Shown piece by piece: positions 1 through 13,705 of a DNA stretch of 64,000 nucleotides; positions within the stretch are counted from its first letter, which is position 1, and every line of letters begins with the position of its first letter. Origin of the DNA: Saprolegnia diclina VS20 (taxonomy: Eukaryota; Oomycota; Saprolegniomycetes; Saprolegniales; Saprolegniaceae); the NCBI RefSeq assembly GCF_000281045.1, contig NW_008246085.1, positions 441,292 through 505,291 on the forward strand, given 5' to 3'. The notes below the pieces were generated by a model. The model was not told the origin of the DNA and did no database searches. It saw only the letters and a list, made by a program, of their open reading frames with translations. The position numbers and the translations under genes are program-made.

Positions 1-44
1 AGTGCATAAGAGACAGCAGGTGCTTGTATTACGATAACGGACGA

Positions 45-2212
45 CTACTTGAACGTGTTGAAGTCGCGCACTTCGTTGACGATCTCGAGCGCCTTGGAGA
101 GAAGCGTGCGCATCTCGTAGCAGTTGGAGCGGCGCGAGGCAATGTCGCCGGACTCGCGGAGGAGCTCGACGAGGCGCTCCTCCTTGTAGAGGCTCGAGAC
201 GAGCTGGTTCTGCACCTGGTCCTTCGCAAAGTTGACCATGAAGCACATGATGATCTTGGGCACGAGGTCAAGGAAATTCTTGCGCACTATGTCAAAGTAC
301 GAGGCGAGGAGCGACTTGATGATCTCGGTCTCAATGCGCTCGCGGTCGGTCGGGACCTCGGCCTGGCGCATCGTCGTGGGCACTTGGGGCAGCTTGACGA
401 CACCGCCGTTGCTCGAGGCGGGCGACGACCGCGCGTCCTGGCTCTTCTTGCCGTTGAAGAACGAGAGCAGTCCCGAGTTCTCCTTCTCTTCGGCCTGCGG
501 CGCGGCCGGGGGTGGGCGCGTCGCGTTCGAGAGGCGCTTGCCTTCGGCCTGGGGCGGCGGCGACGCACCATCTTGCTGCAGCTTGTCCATGAGTTGCGCA
601 ACGGCCCGCGACCCGCCGATAAAGTCGGGATGGTTTGTGTTGATGTACGAGAGCTCCGTCTTGATGAGGTTCGAGATCATCGTCTGCGTCGGGCTCAAGC
701 AGCCGCGGAGGAGGCCGTTCACAACCTCGACGACGCGGTCACGCAAGTCGGCAAAGCGCGTGAGCTCGACCGTCTCGCACTGCGACGTGACGCGTTGGAG
801 CTCGTCAAAGACGAGGTCGACGCACTGGAGACCGGGCGCCTCGAGGCGCGCAATCTGGCGCTTGGCGAGGAGCTCGAACGAAATCTCGGGCACAAAGAGC
901 GACTGGCGCGGGCCGTTGGCGTTGCGGATCGTCGTGCGGATGTCGGCGTCGCTGAGCTGGTCGAACGGGTCGACCGCCTGGAGGCTCTTGGAAAACACTT
1001 CGTTAAAGATGTACGAGATGCGCGCGCCGCCGTAGAGCTCGGCCATGTCGTTCGCCTGCGTGTGGCGGCCGTCGAGCGAGTTGATGAACGACGATGAAAA
1101 GTGCGAGATGAGCTGGAGGAGCGTCGCGCCGAGCGCCGTCTTGCTCATGCTTTCGGTCGGGTTGCCCATGCCGTCCATCTCCAGGTCGAGCTCGGACAGC
1201 ATCGCCGAGATGCGCGACTTGATCTCTGGCAGGCAGTCGCGGATGTGGTGCATGAGGATCGTGTTGAGCGACTTGGAGAGGAACTGCGTGCCCATGCGGC
1301 TCGCGATCGCGCGGTACGACGCATGGTTCTTGAAGAAGACCGTCTCCTTGGCGACGCTGTCGCGAATGCCCACGTTGTTGTTGATGTCGGCCTGGCTGCG
1401 GTTCACGACGCCCACATATCTAATAGGACGACATGAGCACATGGGAGACGCTAGAAGCGAGCATGAACGTACCCTTTCTTGAGCGGAATGACGCGGCCTT
1501 GCAGCATCTCCATCGCGTCCGTGCCGTTGTCCATCAAGTCGAGCTTGGTGAGGACGCCGATCGTGCGGAGCCCGTCCGGGTCGATCGCCCGCGCCATCTT
1601 GAGCGAGTCGCTGTTGGCCAAGTCCGTGTTGGCCGCCGTCACGGCCAGAATGATCGAGTTGGGGTTCGAGATGAACTCGGTGCACATGTCCCGGATCTGC
1701 TCTTCAATGTTGGCGGGCTGGTCGCCGACAGGCACCTACAAAATCCAACGTCATTCGCCTTCGCCTCGCCGCCGTCCACGTACCTTGGTGATGCCGGGCA
1801 AGTCGACCAGCGTCAAGTTGAGCACATATGGCGAGAAGATCTTGAGCGTAATGGGCTTGTTGGAGATGCCCTTGTTCTTGCCCGTCATGCGGTCGGTCTC
1901 CTTGTCGATTTCTTCGCGCAGCTTGGCAAAGTCGTAAATCTTCTGGTTCGGGAGGTGGTTGAACTCGCCCCACTCCTCCTTCTCCTTGTCGTCGCCCGCC
2001 GGAATGTTGTAGAGCTGCAGCACGAGCGGGCGCCGGGTCACAATGCCCGACCCGCGGGGTAGGAAGTCCTTCCCGACGATGTTCTCGAGCACAGAGCTCT
2101 TGCCGCTCGACTGGCTGCCGACGACGACGATCTGCGGCAGGTTGATGGGCGACTGCCCGATCGCCGAGAAGACGTCCTGGAGCTTGTTGATGATCGGGAT
2201 GAGCTGGTCCAT
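45..2212 (-). CDS. Dynamin-related large GTPase (Dnm1/Vps1/DRP type)
   Basis: Large GTPase that assembles on membranes and drives fission of mitochondria, peroxisomes or vacuolar/endosomal carriers. Three exons (2212-1784, 1735-1473, 1419-45) join in phase to give 688 residues, the usual size for the Dnm1/Vps1 group. The N-terminus shows the P-loop GSQSSGKSS, the G2 threonine in the RRP region, DLPG (G3) and TKLDLMD (G4), followed across the second intron by the conserved [11 protein letters not shown] middle/stalk domain follows, then a low-complexity insert with Pro/Ser runs where PH-type dynamins have a PH domain, and a C-terminal GED. There is no PH or proline-rich tail, so a classical endocytic dynamin is excluded. 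The start is the methionine of [10 protein letters not shown]; upstream in-frame sequence is a serine run from a CTG repeat and is probably untranslated. Which organelle it serves cannot be read from sequence. Confidence 0.93.
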
Positions 2213-2232
2213 GCTGCTGCTGCTGCTGCTGC
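2211..2232. repeat. CTG trinucleotide run beside the dynamin start
   Basis: About seven tandem CTG units lie immediately upstream of the dynamin start codon (CAG orientation on the coding strand). If translation began further upstream they would encode a serine run. They look like a short microsatellite in the 5' leader. Confidence 0.7.
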
Positions 2233-2805
2233 TTGGCCTCCCTTCAGATACTGACGAAGAAGACAACCAGATACGCCGGTCGCATTTTATTTTTATGACC
2301 GCGATTGGCTTCCATTTTATTTTATGACCTGCGTTTTGTATGCTCCATTGGAATAAAAAAACGCAACTGCGCACGCGGGGATAAAAATCAGTCGAGCGCC
2401 TGGCGCCCGTCGCGCACACTGCGATTCAGTAGGCTCGAATCCTTGACATCAACCCACCCGTAGAAACGCATGCTTGTTGTATATCCATTCATAGAGGTTC
2501 TACCAAACAGCGGTGATCAGGGCAGGTAGAAACACCCAACTTGACACAGGCACACGGCCGAACGTGCGGCCGTGATGGAGCGACTGCAAGCAACGTGCGA
2601 TCGATGCGCGGTGATGCATTGAGCGCACCCTGCGCAGACGAGGGAGCTGGAGCAGGTGGTGGTGTCGGCGCTGGAAGCTTTGGTGCATACGCTGTGGCGA
2701 CAGAGCGTGGGATCGTGTCTAAGGATGCGTGCGTTTAGACGCGGTGGTTCAAAAGCGTATACGTGATCCAGCGGCTCATTTTGGATCATTATTGGGGCTG
2801 GCAAC
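2213..2805. promoter_or_regulatory. Divergent promoter region between dynamin and ATCase genes
   Basis: No credible gene is seen here. The stretch holds two near-identical AT-rich elements (2283-2300 and 2313-2329, CATTTTATTTTATGACC type) flanking an ATTGG (inverted CCAAT) box at 2304-2308. All sit 70-100 bp upstream of the dynamin start, so they are likely promoter elements for that gene and possibly for the divergent ATCase gene. Confidence 0.5.
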
Positions 2806-4006
<1,201 letters not shown>

Positions 4007-4243
4007 ACCTCACCTAGCAATATACCATTGTCTTCCTTCGTTCTCTGCATTGCCTCCTCGCCAGCACCCTGCTCCTGCCTCCGGCGAGGGGTCCATCTTG
4101 GGGCTCTCTGCCGAGTGGATATCCGGATACCGTATGCGGATGAAAATCGGTTGGTGTTTAAGGCGCGGAGGGCGATGAATGGTTTCGGAGCAATCGAGCA
4201 TTAGCGATTTACTTTTGAGGACGCTGGTTTATTAACGTACAAA

Positions 4244-4648
4244 ATGTCGGCCGAGGAAGTGAACCAAGTTGTGGAGTTGGGCGAGATGGAAGCCCTCCAG
4301 GAAGTCCTGAAGAAGGCCCTCGTCCACGACGGCCTCAAGCGCGGCCTCCACGAAGCGGCCAAGGCCCTCGACTCGCGCCGTGCCCGCCTCTGCTGCCTCG
4401 CCCAGGACTGCGACGAGCCCTCGTACCAGAAGCTCGTCCGCGCGCTCTGCGAGGAGCACGGCGTGAACCTCATCATCGTTCCCTCGGGCAAGCAGCTCGG
4501 CGAGTGGTGCGGTCTCTGCAAGATCGACGACAACGGTGAGGCCCGCAAGGTCGTCTCGACGTCGTGCGCCGTCATCACCGACTTCGGTGAGGAGACCCAC
4601 GCCCTCAACGTCCTCTTGAACTACCTCAAGAGCCGCGTCGAGGCCTAA
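4244..4648 (+). CDS. RPS12: 40S ribosomal protein eS12 (RPS12)
   Basis: Structural protein of the small cytosolic ribosomal subunit. It is an intronless 134-residue frame, full length for the family. The L7Ae-like fold is recognisable from [17 protein letters not shown], the [18 protein letters not shown] stretch, and [14 protein letters not shown] near the C-terminus. The start [10 protein letters not shown] lies 125 bp downstream of a TATCCGGATA element at 4120-4129 and directly after an AT-rich leader. Confidence 0.96.
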   Translation: MSAEEVNQVVELGEMEALQEVLKKALVHDGLKRGLHEAAKALDSRRARLCCLAQDCDEPSYQKLVRALCEEHGVNLIIVPSGKQLGEWCGLCKIDDNGEARKVVSTSCAVITDFGEETHALNVLLNYLKSRVEA

Positions 4649-4813
4649 ACGCGCAGTTTGCTACTGATGACACCCAAATCCCGTCGTTAATAGAAGAGAC
4701 TCCGTTCTCCACCACCCGTCGCGATCCTCTTGACTGCTAGCGACAAGCAGAACAGACTCTGTACAGGACCAACGCTTGGACTTGATAAATACGGCTACGG
4801 CTTCTACGGCACG

Positions 4814-6443
4814 TCATGCGTCGGGCGCGAGCAGCTTGCGCTGCTTGGCCCGATGGGCGCACTCGACGTCGTCACTAGGTATTAATGCGCTCGCACTGCA
4901 CTGGCCTTTGGTGCTGCGCTTCTTGTCCTTCTACGCTCAAGACGTTAGCATGGCGCCGCAGGGCGTAGCGATGACGTACTGGTCGCGGTGTATTGCTCGC
5001 ATCTTCGTGAAAGAACGGATGCTGGAGCGCTTCAGACGGCGTTATCCTCTTGCGTGGGCTATTACGAGAGGATACGTCGGACGCGTTCTTAGAGGCAGGA
5101 GGACGTACTCGTATTCGAGCATCTTGGTGACAAGGTCGGTGAACGCAGCGTACTCGTCGAGACTGTGGCCCTTCTCGCCAAACCGCCGGCCGTTGCATGT
5201 AGCAATGTCGTAGAGGGTGCGACGGACCGCCGGTGGCGGCTCGGCTTCGGACGTTGGCTTGAGCGCATACCCGGTCGATGTGCGCTCGAAATACTTGTTG
5301 CGTTGGAGCACATGGAGCTGGTCTATGATGGGCGCGGGCACCATGCCGAGCACGTGCACAATCTTGTGCAGCTGGTCCATGACGTTGGCGCCGTCAAAGA
5401 GCGGCGACCCCGAGTGCATCTCGACGAGAATGCAGCCGAGGCTCCACATGTCGATCGCTGCCGTGTACTTGAGACCAAGGATGACCTCGGGCGCCCGGTA
5501 GAAGCGGCTTTGGAGGTATTGAAAGATCTGCAGGTTCAGATGAGTACGAGGTGTGCAGTTGTGTCGCTCGTACCTCTTTGCCGACGCGGCAAGAACTGCC
5601 AAAGTCGATGAGCTTCACTTGGCTCTTGCTTTGGTTGACAAGTACAATGTTTTCGGGTTTGAGGTCGCAGTGTATGATGGACGATTCCGCGAGGTACCGC
5701 AGCGACTAGACATGTGTTGTGAGATGCTGTTGTGCATGGGCAAATGCAGTCATACCTCAAGCACCTGCCTCATAAACTTGCGCAGTAGCTTGAGACCGAT
5801 GCCAGCGTATTTGGTGCTCTGCAGCAGCTGAAAGAGATTGTATGAGAGGAGCTCAAAGACGAGGCAGTGGTGGCCCTTGTGAACAAACTTGTCGAGCATT
5901 TGTACTACGATGCGATGAGTGTGACTCGAGCGTGACGGACTCTACCAATGTGGTTGTCGTGGCCGTGCCGGCTGCGGTGCAGGTACTCGAGAATATCAAT
6001 CTCAGATTGCACTTGTCGCTCAAAGGCCTTGCGGTTCTTGATGATCTTGATGGCAACAGGCTTGTTGGTCTGAATGTCGACGGCTTCGAGCACTTGGCCA
6101 AAGGAACCCTAGGATGCAGTGCATGAGCGCGGCGAGGGCGGCCAAGTCGGCAGCGCACCTTGCCCATTTTCTTGCCCGTGACACGGTAGCGCGCATGGAG
6201 CACCTCGTGCTCGGCCGGCACGTAGTAGTCGCCTAGCGTGGGCGCCTCTGGTGGCTGCTTGGCGTCTTTGGCGCCCTTGACCAGCTTCTCTTTCGACCGC
6301 TGCTTCTTGTAGTACGCCTAAATGTCACAATAAGATCGTAGCCTGCCATGCGTTTGGTGTACGAGATTGATGAGGCGGTACGTCTCTAGGAGGTGGCAGC
6401 CCAGCTTCACGCACGGGCGCGCGCCCAAGACTCGTGGTTCCAT
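4814..6443 (-). CDS. DYRK-family protein kinase
   Basis: Dual-specificity CMGC-group kinase that autophosphorylates an activation-loop tyrosine and phosphorylates Ser/Thr in targets. Eight exons (6443-6363, 6317-6159, 6108-5946, 5904-5756, 5705-5574, 5527-5109, 5058-4980, 4930-4814) join in phase to 432 residues. The glycine loop is GKGSFGQV, the catalytic lysine is in VAIKIIKN, the catalytic loop is [11 protein letters not shown], the metal loop is DFGSSC, and the activation loop is [13 protein letters not shown] (the DYRK YxY-like segment reduced to Q-Y-L-Q-S-R-F-Y). The N-terminal box ending LINLAYYKKQ resembles the DYRK homology box. An in-frame stop lies upstream of the chosen start. The C-terminus is a short basic tail. 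This is closer to class II DYRK (DYRK2/3/Pom1) than YAK1; a second relative sits at 52165-54261. Confidence 0.9.
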
Positions 6444-8043
6444 CGCGTCGTCGTCGTCTCCGAGGCTCAGGCTCGTCGTGGTCGTCGGCAAATCCGTCGT
6501 CGGCTCGCTTCTCGAATGCGACGCTTGAGCTTCGAGCTTCGCCTACTATTCGAATAAAATTTTAAAATACGCGAGCGGTTTCTCGGTAGCTTTTGTCTTG
6601 ATGTTTGTATGGAATCGACCGCCGGGTGCGCCGGCACCTCGTATACAAACGTCGAGTCAGTCTCCCCCGGCATTTTTCTTTTGGACAAAGTATATATCTG
6701 CCCTACCCCGCGAGCCAAAACACCCGCCCTCGCCGCTCATTGGCTGCCGCCCAACAGCTCCCTCCAATCTCAAGCGCCCGTTTTTCGATATTTTGGCCAA
6801 GTTTCGAAACGGACTGTATCCGGATGCGAGGTTGCCCTTCGGCGGCTTAGTTAGTCGATCGACAGCCAAGTGACACACTAAAGTAGCGCGGCGGAAGGAT
6901 ACATGAGAGCAAGGGTGTGGGAAGGCGCGTTCACAGAGGCTGATTGCATGACTTTTGGCGATTTGCGGAGGCCCGTTTTAGGGGTGTTAGAGCCGCGGGT
7001 GTAGCCAGACGGCATGCAGGACACACCGACGAGACGCATTGCTCGAAGACGTTCGGTTATTGAAACGACGTCATGGCAGGTCAACACGCGTGACAATCGC
7101 ATAAGGTAGAATAACGCGGTACTATATCTTGCGGCCGCATCTTTTGCCTTACGCCAACGAGACTTCAATCCAAAGTCCATCCGTGCATATACTTCCGGCA
7201 CCAACTTTAGTCGACTAAGCCGAACCAGTCGTCAAGTGACACGAAAATCGCGCCACGGCCTGAATCTTTCGAAATTCGATAACCGAACGAATTTTCGAAT
7301 GTGAAACGGATAACCGTTCACCGACTCGCCACGTGGATACCGGTTGCAACCGGGAAGCAAAATGTGTGGCCGTGTATTGCAGTTGCACTTGGCCACTTGG
7401 CCTGCCCCACGGACGTCTACACTAGCTCGTGGGCTCCATAATAAGCTCGACATCCCAACATAACGACCTCTTAAGAAGCATAGCCCGTCCAAACAACAGC
7501 TCGCGTGGAATAGATGGGCCAAAATTTGACGCAGCAGTTAGCGGTTGCAGCGGAGATCGAATAAACCGGATTGCGATCCGTGTTCGGGACGTTCACTATC
7601 GCACAATCGCCAGGTTGTGGCCTGCCACAGATGCCTGCCACCGCAGCAGCTCGCGATACCAGGCACTAGCTCATCACTAGGCTGCTCTTGTAGTCGTCAA
7701 GTATCTACTTAGTTGGAGAAAAGACAAACGACTCCAAATTCCAAGCTCCAATAAACTGGAACTGGCGCCTTGGCTCAAGGAACGAACGCTGCGACAGGCT
7801 TGGCGAGTGGAGAAAACGAGTGACGCACCGACTGAATACGCCAAAAATGGACTAACACAACACGAAAACTGCAGCGTTTATGACGGTCCAACAGAACAAC
7901 ACAGCGACTCATTTCGCCGTCCACTTGTTGCGTGGGTTTAGCCTATCAGCGTATCCGGACATGGCATGACCACCCAATGGCTGGGGGCGCATCCGGATAC
8001 GCCACCGATTGTTGGATCGAAGCGGCAATTCTTTCCAGCTCTC
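6444..8043. other. Gene-free spacer between DYRK and BMT5-like genes
   Basis: About 1.6 kb with no frame resembling a protein and no RNA gene I can recognise. It is somewhat less GC-rich than its flanks and holds TATCCGGA elements near 6817, 7951 and 7991; the last two lie 50-95 bp upstream of the preferred start of the next gene. An unsupported long frame crosses 7429-7680. Confidence 0.5.
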
Positions 8044-9279
8044 ATGGCGGCCCCATCCTCCGTACGCGAGCTCAACCGCCTGTACGTGCAGTCCAGCACG
8101 CTCCAGTGCGCGCTCGACCTCTGCCGCCCATGCTGCTACAAGGTCATTGTGCACGGCGGCAAGGACATTGTGCCCAACCAGCGCCCGGAGCACTGCCCGC
8201 GCTTCCAGAGCCCGTCGGCCAAGAAGACGTCGGACGACGAGGCTGACGACGAGCCGACGCCGCCGGCGCCGCTGACCAACGCGCTGATTGCCACCGACGA
8301 CAAGAGCGTGCTCACGGTCGGCGATGGCAACTTTTCGTTCTCGCTTGCCATGACCAAGTACTTGGCGTCGGGCGCGCAGCTCACGGCCACGTCGCACGAA
8401 TCCAAGGAGACGGTGCTCGAGACGTACCCGGACAGCGCCGACATCTTGCGGTCACTCGACGAAGCGGGCGCCCGCGTCTTGCACGAAGTCGACGCGACGA
8501 ACGCCGCTGCGCTCAAGGCCCTCGGCACGTTTGACCGCATCATGTGGAACTTCCCGTGCGTCCGCATGGAGAACGGCGCCGATGGCCAAAACAACGAGAT
8601 GGAAGAGAACAAGGCGCTCCTCAAGGGCTTCTTCTCGGTCGTCCTCGGCGCGCTCGCGCCCGGTGGCGAGGTGCACGTGACGCACAAGACCAAGCCGCCG
8701 TTCGGACAGTGGGGCATCCTCGAGATCGCGGCTGCTTGCGGGCTCTCGCACCTCGGGTCGGTCGTCTTTGACCGGTGCCTCTACCCGGGCTACTCGAACA
8801 AGAAGGTGCTCTCGAAGGGCTCGTTCCCGATCTGGGACTCGGAGACCTTTGTGTTTGTGCGCCCGTCGGACCTCAAGACGTGCACCTTCTCGCTCCCGAC
8901 TGATATGCCCGACACGGACGCCGTCGACCAAGGCTGCGAGCGCTTTGTCTCGTGGACGCCCGAGCAGTGGGAGAAGGAAGGGTCGCTGATCCCGATGACG
9001 CCTGGCATCGTCCGCGACATCCGCATCTTGCTGAGCCCGGTCAACAAGAAGCAGCTCGAAGAGAAGGAGAAGGAGCGCAAGAAGCGCAAGCTCGAGGCGC
9101 TCACGACGTCGCTTCCCGAAGACGTCCTCGCCGCGAAAAAGCTCAAGCGGAAACCGCACCAGAAGAAGGCGCCGATCAAGACCCAAGATAAGAACAAGAA
9201 GGCCATGCCGGCCTCCAAGCGCAACAAGAAGGCCAAGCGTACGATTGAAATCCTCGACCAACTTTTCTCATGTCTCTGA
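8044..9279 (+). CDS. BMT5-like 25S rRNA uridine-N3-methyltransferase (DUF2431)
   Basis: Predicted SAM-dependent methyltransferase of the BMT5/FDXACB1 family, which in yeast modifies a uridine of large-subunit rRNA in the nucleolus. One uninterrupted frame. The hallmark SAM loop LTVGDGNFSFSLAM is present, followed by FDRIMWNFPCVR (catalytic-region motif) and HVTHKTKPPFGQWGI. The last 60 residues are a lysine-rich tail of nucleolar-localisation type. I prefer the methionine of MAAPSSVREL (411 residues) because TATCCGGA promoter-like elements lie at 7951-7960 and 7991-8000; the frame is open from an ATG at 7966, which would add 26 residues. Confidence 0.85.
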   Translation: MAAPSSVRELNRLYVQSSTLQCALDLCRPCCYKVIVHGGKDIVPNQRPEHCPRFQSPSAKKTSDDEADDEPTPPAPLTNALIATDDKSVLTVGDGNFSFSLAMTKYLASGAQLTATSHESKETVLETYPDSADILRSLDEAGARVLHEVDATNAAALKALGTFDRIMWNFPCVRMENGADGQNNEMEENKALLKGFFSVVLGALAPGGEVHVTHKTKPPFGQWGILEIAAACGLSHLGSVVFDRCLYPGYSNKKVLSKGSFPIWDSETFVFVRPSDLKTCTFSLPTDMPDTDAVDQGCERFVSWTPEQWEKEGSLIPMTPGIVRDIRILLSPVNKKQLEEKEKERKKRKLEALTTSLPEDVLAAKKLKRKPHQKKAPIKTQDKNKKAMPASKRNKKAKRTIEILDQLFSCL

Positions 9280-9359
9280 CTAGGTCACGCCTAATCACAC
9301 ACGAATACCCTAATGCTAGATCCACCTACAAGACACCAGCGTATATTACACTCGACGTC

Positions 9360-12300
9360 TCAGTGCATCGCACTCTGCCGACGCGCGACCTTCTTGGGCT
9401 TGAGGACTTTGCGCGTGCGCCGGCACTTGCGGAAAGCGACTTGAATCTTAACGCACGCCTTCTCCATCGCATGCCAGCCGTAGAGGACAAAGAACGTGTC
9501 GCCTTCGAGCACCTAGTCGACAATCAGTACATCCCACTGGACGCTAGTCGATATACTTGGACGTCGGCGCGGGGCGTCGTGAGGACGATCGGGAGCTCCT
9601 TCACAGCGGTGCCGGCGTTCATCTCTTGCGACGTCTTGCGGTAGATGCCGAGCACGATACCGGGGTACTTGGACGCTGCAAAGAGCCGGAAGATCGAGCC
9701 GTACGTCATGCCTTGGTTCTACCCAACGGGATACCATCGCATGGTAGCAAGGACGACGAACGTACTTGGTACATCTTGGCCAACGGCACACTCGTCACGA
9801 TACCCGTGCTCCGCGGCCCGCCAATGAGCTGGCGAATGATGCGGTGGATGTTTTGGCTATAGTACGACTAGACGACAGATCAGATCAGAGTCGTAGACGT
9901 AAATCCAGTACCTGGACGAGGACGGTCTCGCAAAACTGCGGGTGGAGGAGTCGACCCGACATGAAGAGGGGCATGCGGTAGATCGGCTGCTCCTCGGACG
10001 ATGCGCCGGCCACTTGGGACGACGTGCTCAGCGCCGTCTGCCAAAAGTCCCAGAAGCGATCGGGTGTCGCGACCGACGTCGATTCGCGCGCCTTGAAGCC
10101 CGAGAGCACAAATTTCTTGTTGAGAAACTTGGAGTTGGACTCGTCCGTGAGCTCCGTGAGCGTAAACATGCGCGTGAAGTCCATGTTGAGCTCGATCAGC
10201 ATCGTCGTAAAGATGGCTTCCGCGTCGACCATGCTCGTCTCCATTAGACCCGACACGCTCTCCTTGGCGCTCTTGGCGAGGACGACGACCGACGCCGCCG
10301 ACTTGGCGCCTGCGCGCTGCAGCTCCCGGTACACGAGCGGGCTGCCACACACATAGTACTAGACACATCATGTCCATGTTGTGCAAATGCCCGATCGAAC
10401 GTACGACGTCTCGGAATTTGGAGATCGCGGCAGCCCACTCGTCCGAGACGGGCGATGCGTCGAGGATCGTGATGGGCGGGTGCCGCAGCGAAAACACCCC
10501 GCGCAGCGGCGAGATGAACCATTGGAGAGACGCGAGCGACTCTTCGCCGAGGAAGCTACGCACATACATCAGACAACTTGTCCTTGCGATCTATTCCTCG
10601 CACCTGCAAATCACAATGTGGTTGGGGTCTTGCAGCACCGCGAGCGGCGGCGGTTGCAGAATGCGCGGTGGGCGGTGCCCGTACATGGACACAATGTCGT
10701 CGACGACCAAGTGCCGAAGGCGATGGTCAATGTCCGCCTTTGGCATGCGGACATGGGTCACAATACGCGAGAGCACCGAGTCCTATCGCACATTCTCCGC
10801 TACCACGACACAGAATCGACAAGTCTCGTACGGCGTGGATCGACTCGCCGCTCAAAAGCACCTACATCGATCATATGAGTGCGCGGGAAAGCGATCTCAA
10901 CGCACGAACCCGGGGGTTGGCGCCAAGCACCGGCACCGACTTGTTTTTTCCAAACTGAGCGGGCGACCGGAGACCACGGTACGTTGTGCGCAGCGTGTCT
11001 TCCGCGTGGTCGGGCGAGTACGGTGCGTCCGATCTAGACCCATCTAAGGTCATGTGCCCAATACCACGGAGCTCTACCGGCCGTGCAGGCGTTTGGAGGA
11101 CATTGGACTCGGGATCTGGTTGGCATCGTCGACAAGAACGTCGCCGAGGTGTTCGGCCATCGAGATGTGAAACTTGGCGACCATATCGGCGTCTTCAGCA
11201 ATCACGTAGACACGACTGCCTTCGCGCAGCACCATGGCAAAGCCCGGGTTCAGAACGAGGCGGACGCCCGAGATGAGCGACTCGTCTTTCGCACTCACGT
11301 AGTGCGCGCCATCGATGACCACTTCGACAGCTACGAGCACGACAGCGCCCTATCGCCCCATGAGTGTACATGGATCTGTCAAGTAGATCGCTCGTACGTT
11401 GGAGTCACGGAAGATCTTCTGGGCCGCTTGGACAAAGGTAAGATCGGCGTACTTCTACTCGCACCAAAGTTATTCCTTGTGTTTCAGCGGCATCGGTGAG
11501 GTACCTTGCTGAGCGAGACGACGTAAAACTCGCGCGACGCACCCTAAACACGTCTTTAGCACTGGACACGATGCTAGAAACGACTACCTCGTAGTACAGT
11601 TGCTCGGTGTAGAGCGTCTCAGCGAGGTCAAAGTCGGACTGCAGCACCGGTCGCGTCGTCGTTTTGGCCGCGAGCGCGCGCTGGAGCTTGTTGAGGATCG
11701 TCTTGGACGTGCGTGGGCGCTTGTCGAGCGTGAGACAGGACCCGAGGTTGGCGATCATGGTCGAGAACCCGGGGCACACGCAGCTCTGCGCGAGGACGCC
11801 GAGCTTCATCGTGTCTTCGCACACAACATCATCGCGGTCGAGACCGGCAGCCATCATGTGCCGGACGTTCTCTGACTTAAGCACCATCGCAAGGCACCGG
11901 AAGCGCGACCTAGCGACGCATGCAGACATGTTCATCAACATGCTCGCACCCTGCGTATTGCTTGGTCGACAGAATGTGCATGATGTTTTTGGCATCTTCC
12001 TTCACCGGGTCTTTGGCCAGCTACGGTCTGCGTCACACAAAACCTAGCAAGAAGAGGAGACAAGCCCACCTTGTCGGGGAGAAAGAACGCGGCGAGGGCC
12101 TCCTTGACCCGCGCCCGGTCCTACGCAGCACAAGGTGTGAATGCGGGCGCACGCACTACCCGCTAGACGTACGAGGTCTTCGTTGCGCGACGGGTCCCCG
12201 GCCACGTACGTCACGCGCGACGCAAACTTGGGGTCGTTCTCGATCTTTTGGACGAGGCCCTTGACGTACTTGGAGCTGCTGCGCTCGCCGAGGACGATGG

Positions 12301-13705
12301 CCTACGCACAGTATGTGTATTGCGACTGGTGCCCGACGGGCGTTGTACGTGCAGATGGCGCACAGAGACGCCTTGAAAATGGTCGGGATGGAAGAGCTCA
12401 CGCAGCATCGCAGCGAGCTACTTGACCGATCGTGCGAGTCTCTTAGCAAGCCATGGTACCTGAGGAAACGTCGGGTTGCCCATGATGACAACCGACTGCG
12501 TGCGCGGCTTTGGGGCATACGGCGGGTTGCCGATCGACCGGAGCTTGTAGAGGTTCACGAGGTGCTCAACTTCCATCGAGAAAAGCACGATGCCGGCGAC
12601 GATAAAGACGATGACAAGCATGCGGCTCTCGACCGTGTGCGGCGAGTTGTCGCCGTACCCGACGGTCGCCAGCGTCTAACGACAGCCTTAGTATCAAGAG
12701 AGCAACTTGATGGTGTACGTACAACGACGGTATAGTAGATAGCAAACATGATCGACCACGTCTCGGACGAGCAGTCGTCGGATATTTGATTGCTGATGGT
12801 ACCTAATGCAACGTTCCCGTGAGCTGCTAGAGAATGGTGGGTCTACCGTTCGAGCATGCGTAGAGGTGCGCAAAGCCATTTTCGAGGAAGACGCCGATTT
12901 CGCCCGTCGTCTCGAAGAAGAAGACGACGGAGGACGCAAACGTGAGGAGGAGGAAGCACTTGATGCCTTGGCGCAGCATCATGAGCCCTTTCTCCGACTT
13001 GTCAAAGTGGCGCTCCATCTCCATGTAGCTCCGCAAAATGAAGAGCGACCGCGTGACCGAGAGGTCGAGCCACGTCCGCGTCGGCTTGCCGGCAATGTTG
13101 ATGTTGGGCGCAAAGCCCACGCAGCAGTAGGACGCGAGGCCGAGGAGGTCGAGGATCGTGTAAAACTCAAACATGTACCCGAGCTTGCGCTTCGCGGCGA
13201 AAAAGCGCACGATCGTGTCGAGGAACGTGATGAGGTAGAGGAATAGACCAACGTAGTAGTAGCCCGTCTCGACCGTGTACGACTGGCAGCGCACGACCAT
13301 GACGAGGTAGATGCCAACGGAAGCGACGAGCTGGATCGGCCGGCTCTACAGGGCAGGTTAGACGCAGTGTCATGGCAAGTGGCGTACGATGAGCACAGCG
13401 ATTTGCGACTTGCGCGCCCACTGCCGCAGCGCGAGCGAGAAGCCGATCTCGTCGTTCTGGAGGCGGAGGTTCTGGCGGCGCGACGCAATCATCCAGAGCA
13501 CCGAGAAGAGCGCGGCCGAGCCCCAGACGATCGCGAACGCGAGCAGCTGCTGCGCCACGAAGTCGCGGCTGTGCACGCACGGGACGTCGCCGGCGGCCAC
13601 GGCCGTGATCGCGTCAAAGGTCGCGCTCTGGTCCAGCGTCTGCGCGCTCGAGAGGTTCTTGCTATTGTCCACGTACTGCGGCGCGACGCAGATGTACCTG
13701 CCCAT
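9360..13705 (-). CDS. Slo/BK-type potassium channel 1 with two RCK domains and C-terminal IQ motif
   Basis: Voltage-gated, ligand-modulated K+ channel of the plasma membrane or an endomembrane. The protein starts MGRYICVAPQ, has an S0-like helix (QQLLAFAIVWGSAALFSVL), S1-S6, and the pore helix plus filter TLATVGYGDNSP near 12650. The first gating-ring domain (RCK1) follows with the Slo signature KLGVLAQSCVCPGFSTMI near 11760-11810, then a second RCK domain (GSPLVYRELQRAGAK onward; MPLFMSGRLLHPQFCE). The last exon ends with an IQ-like calmodulin motif (IQVAFRKCRRTRK) and a basic tail. Many short introns interrupt it; I checked those around the pore and at the 3' end but not every join. Expected length is over 1,000 residues. 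Reading it as one gene rests on continuous homology order. A diverged relative is at 39095-42484. Confidence 0.88.

Noticed and set aside
24-1097. Plus-strand 357-codon frame over the dynamin gene
   Set aside because: It is the mirror of a coding exon with clear GTPase/GED homology on the other strand.
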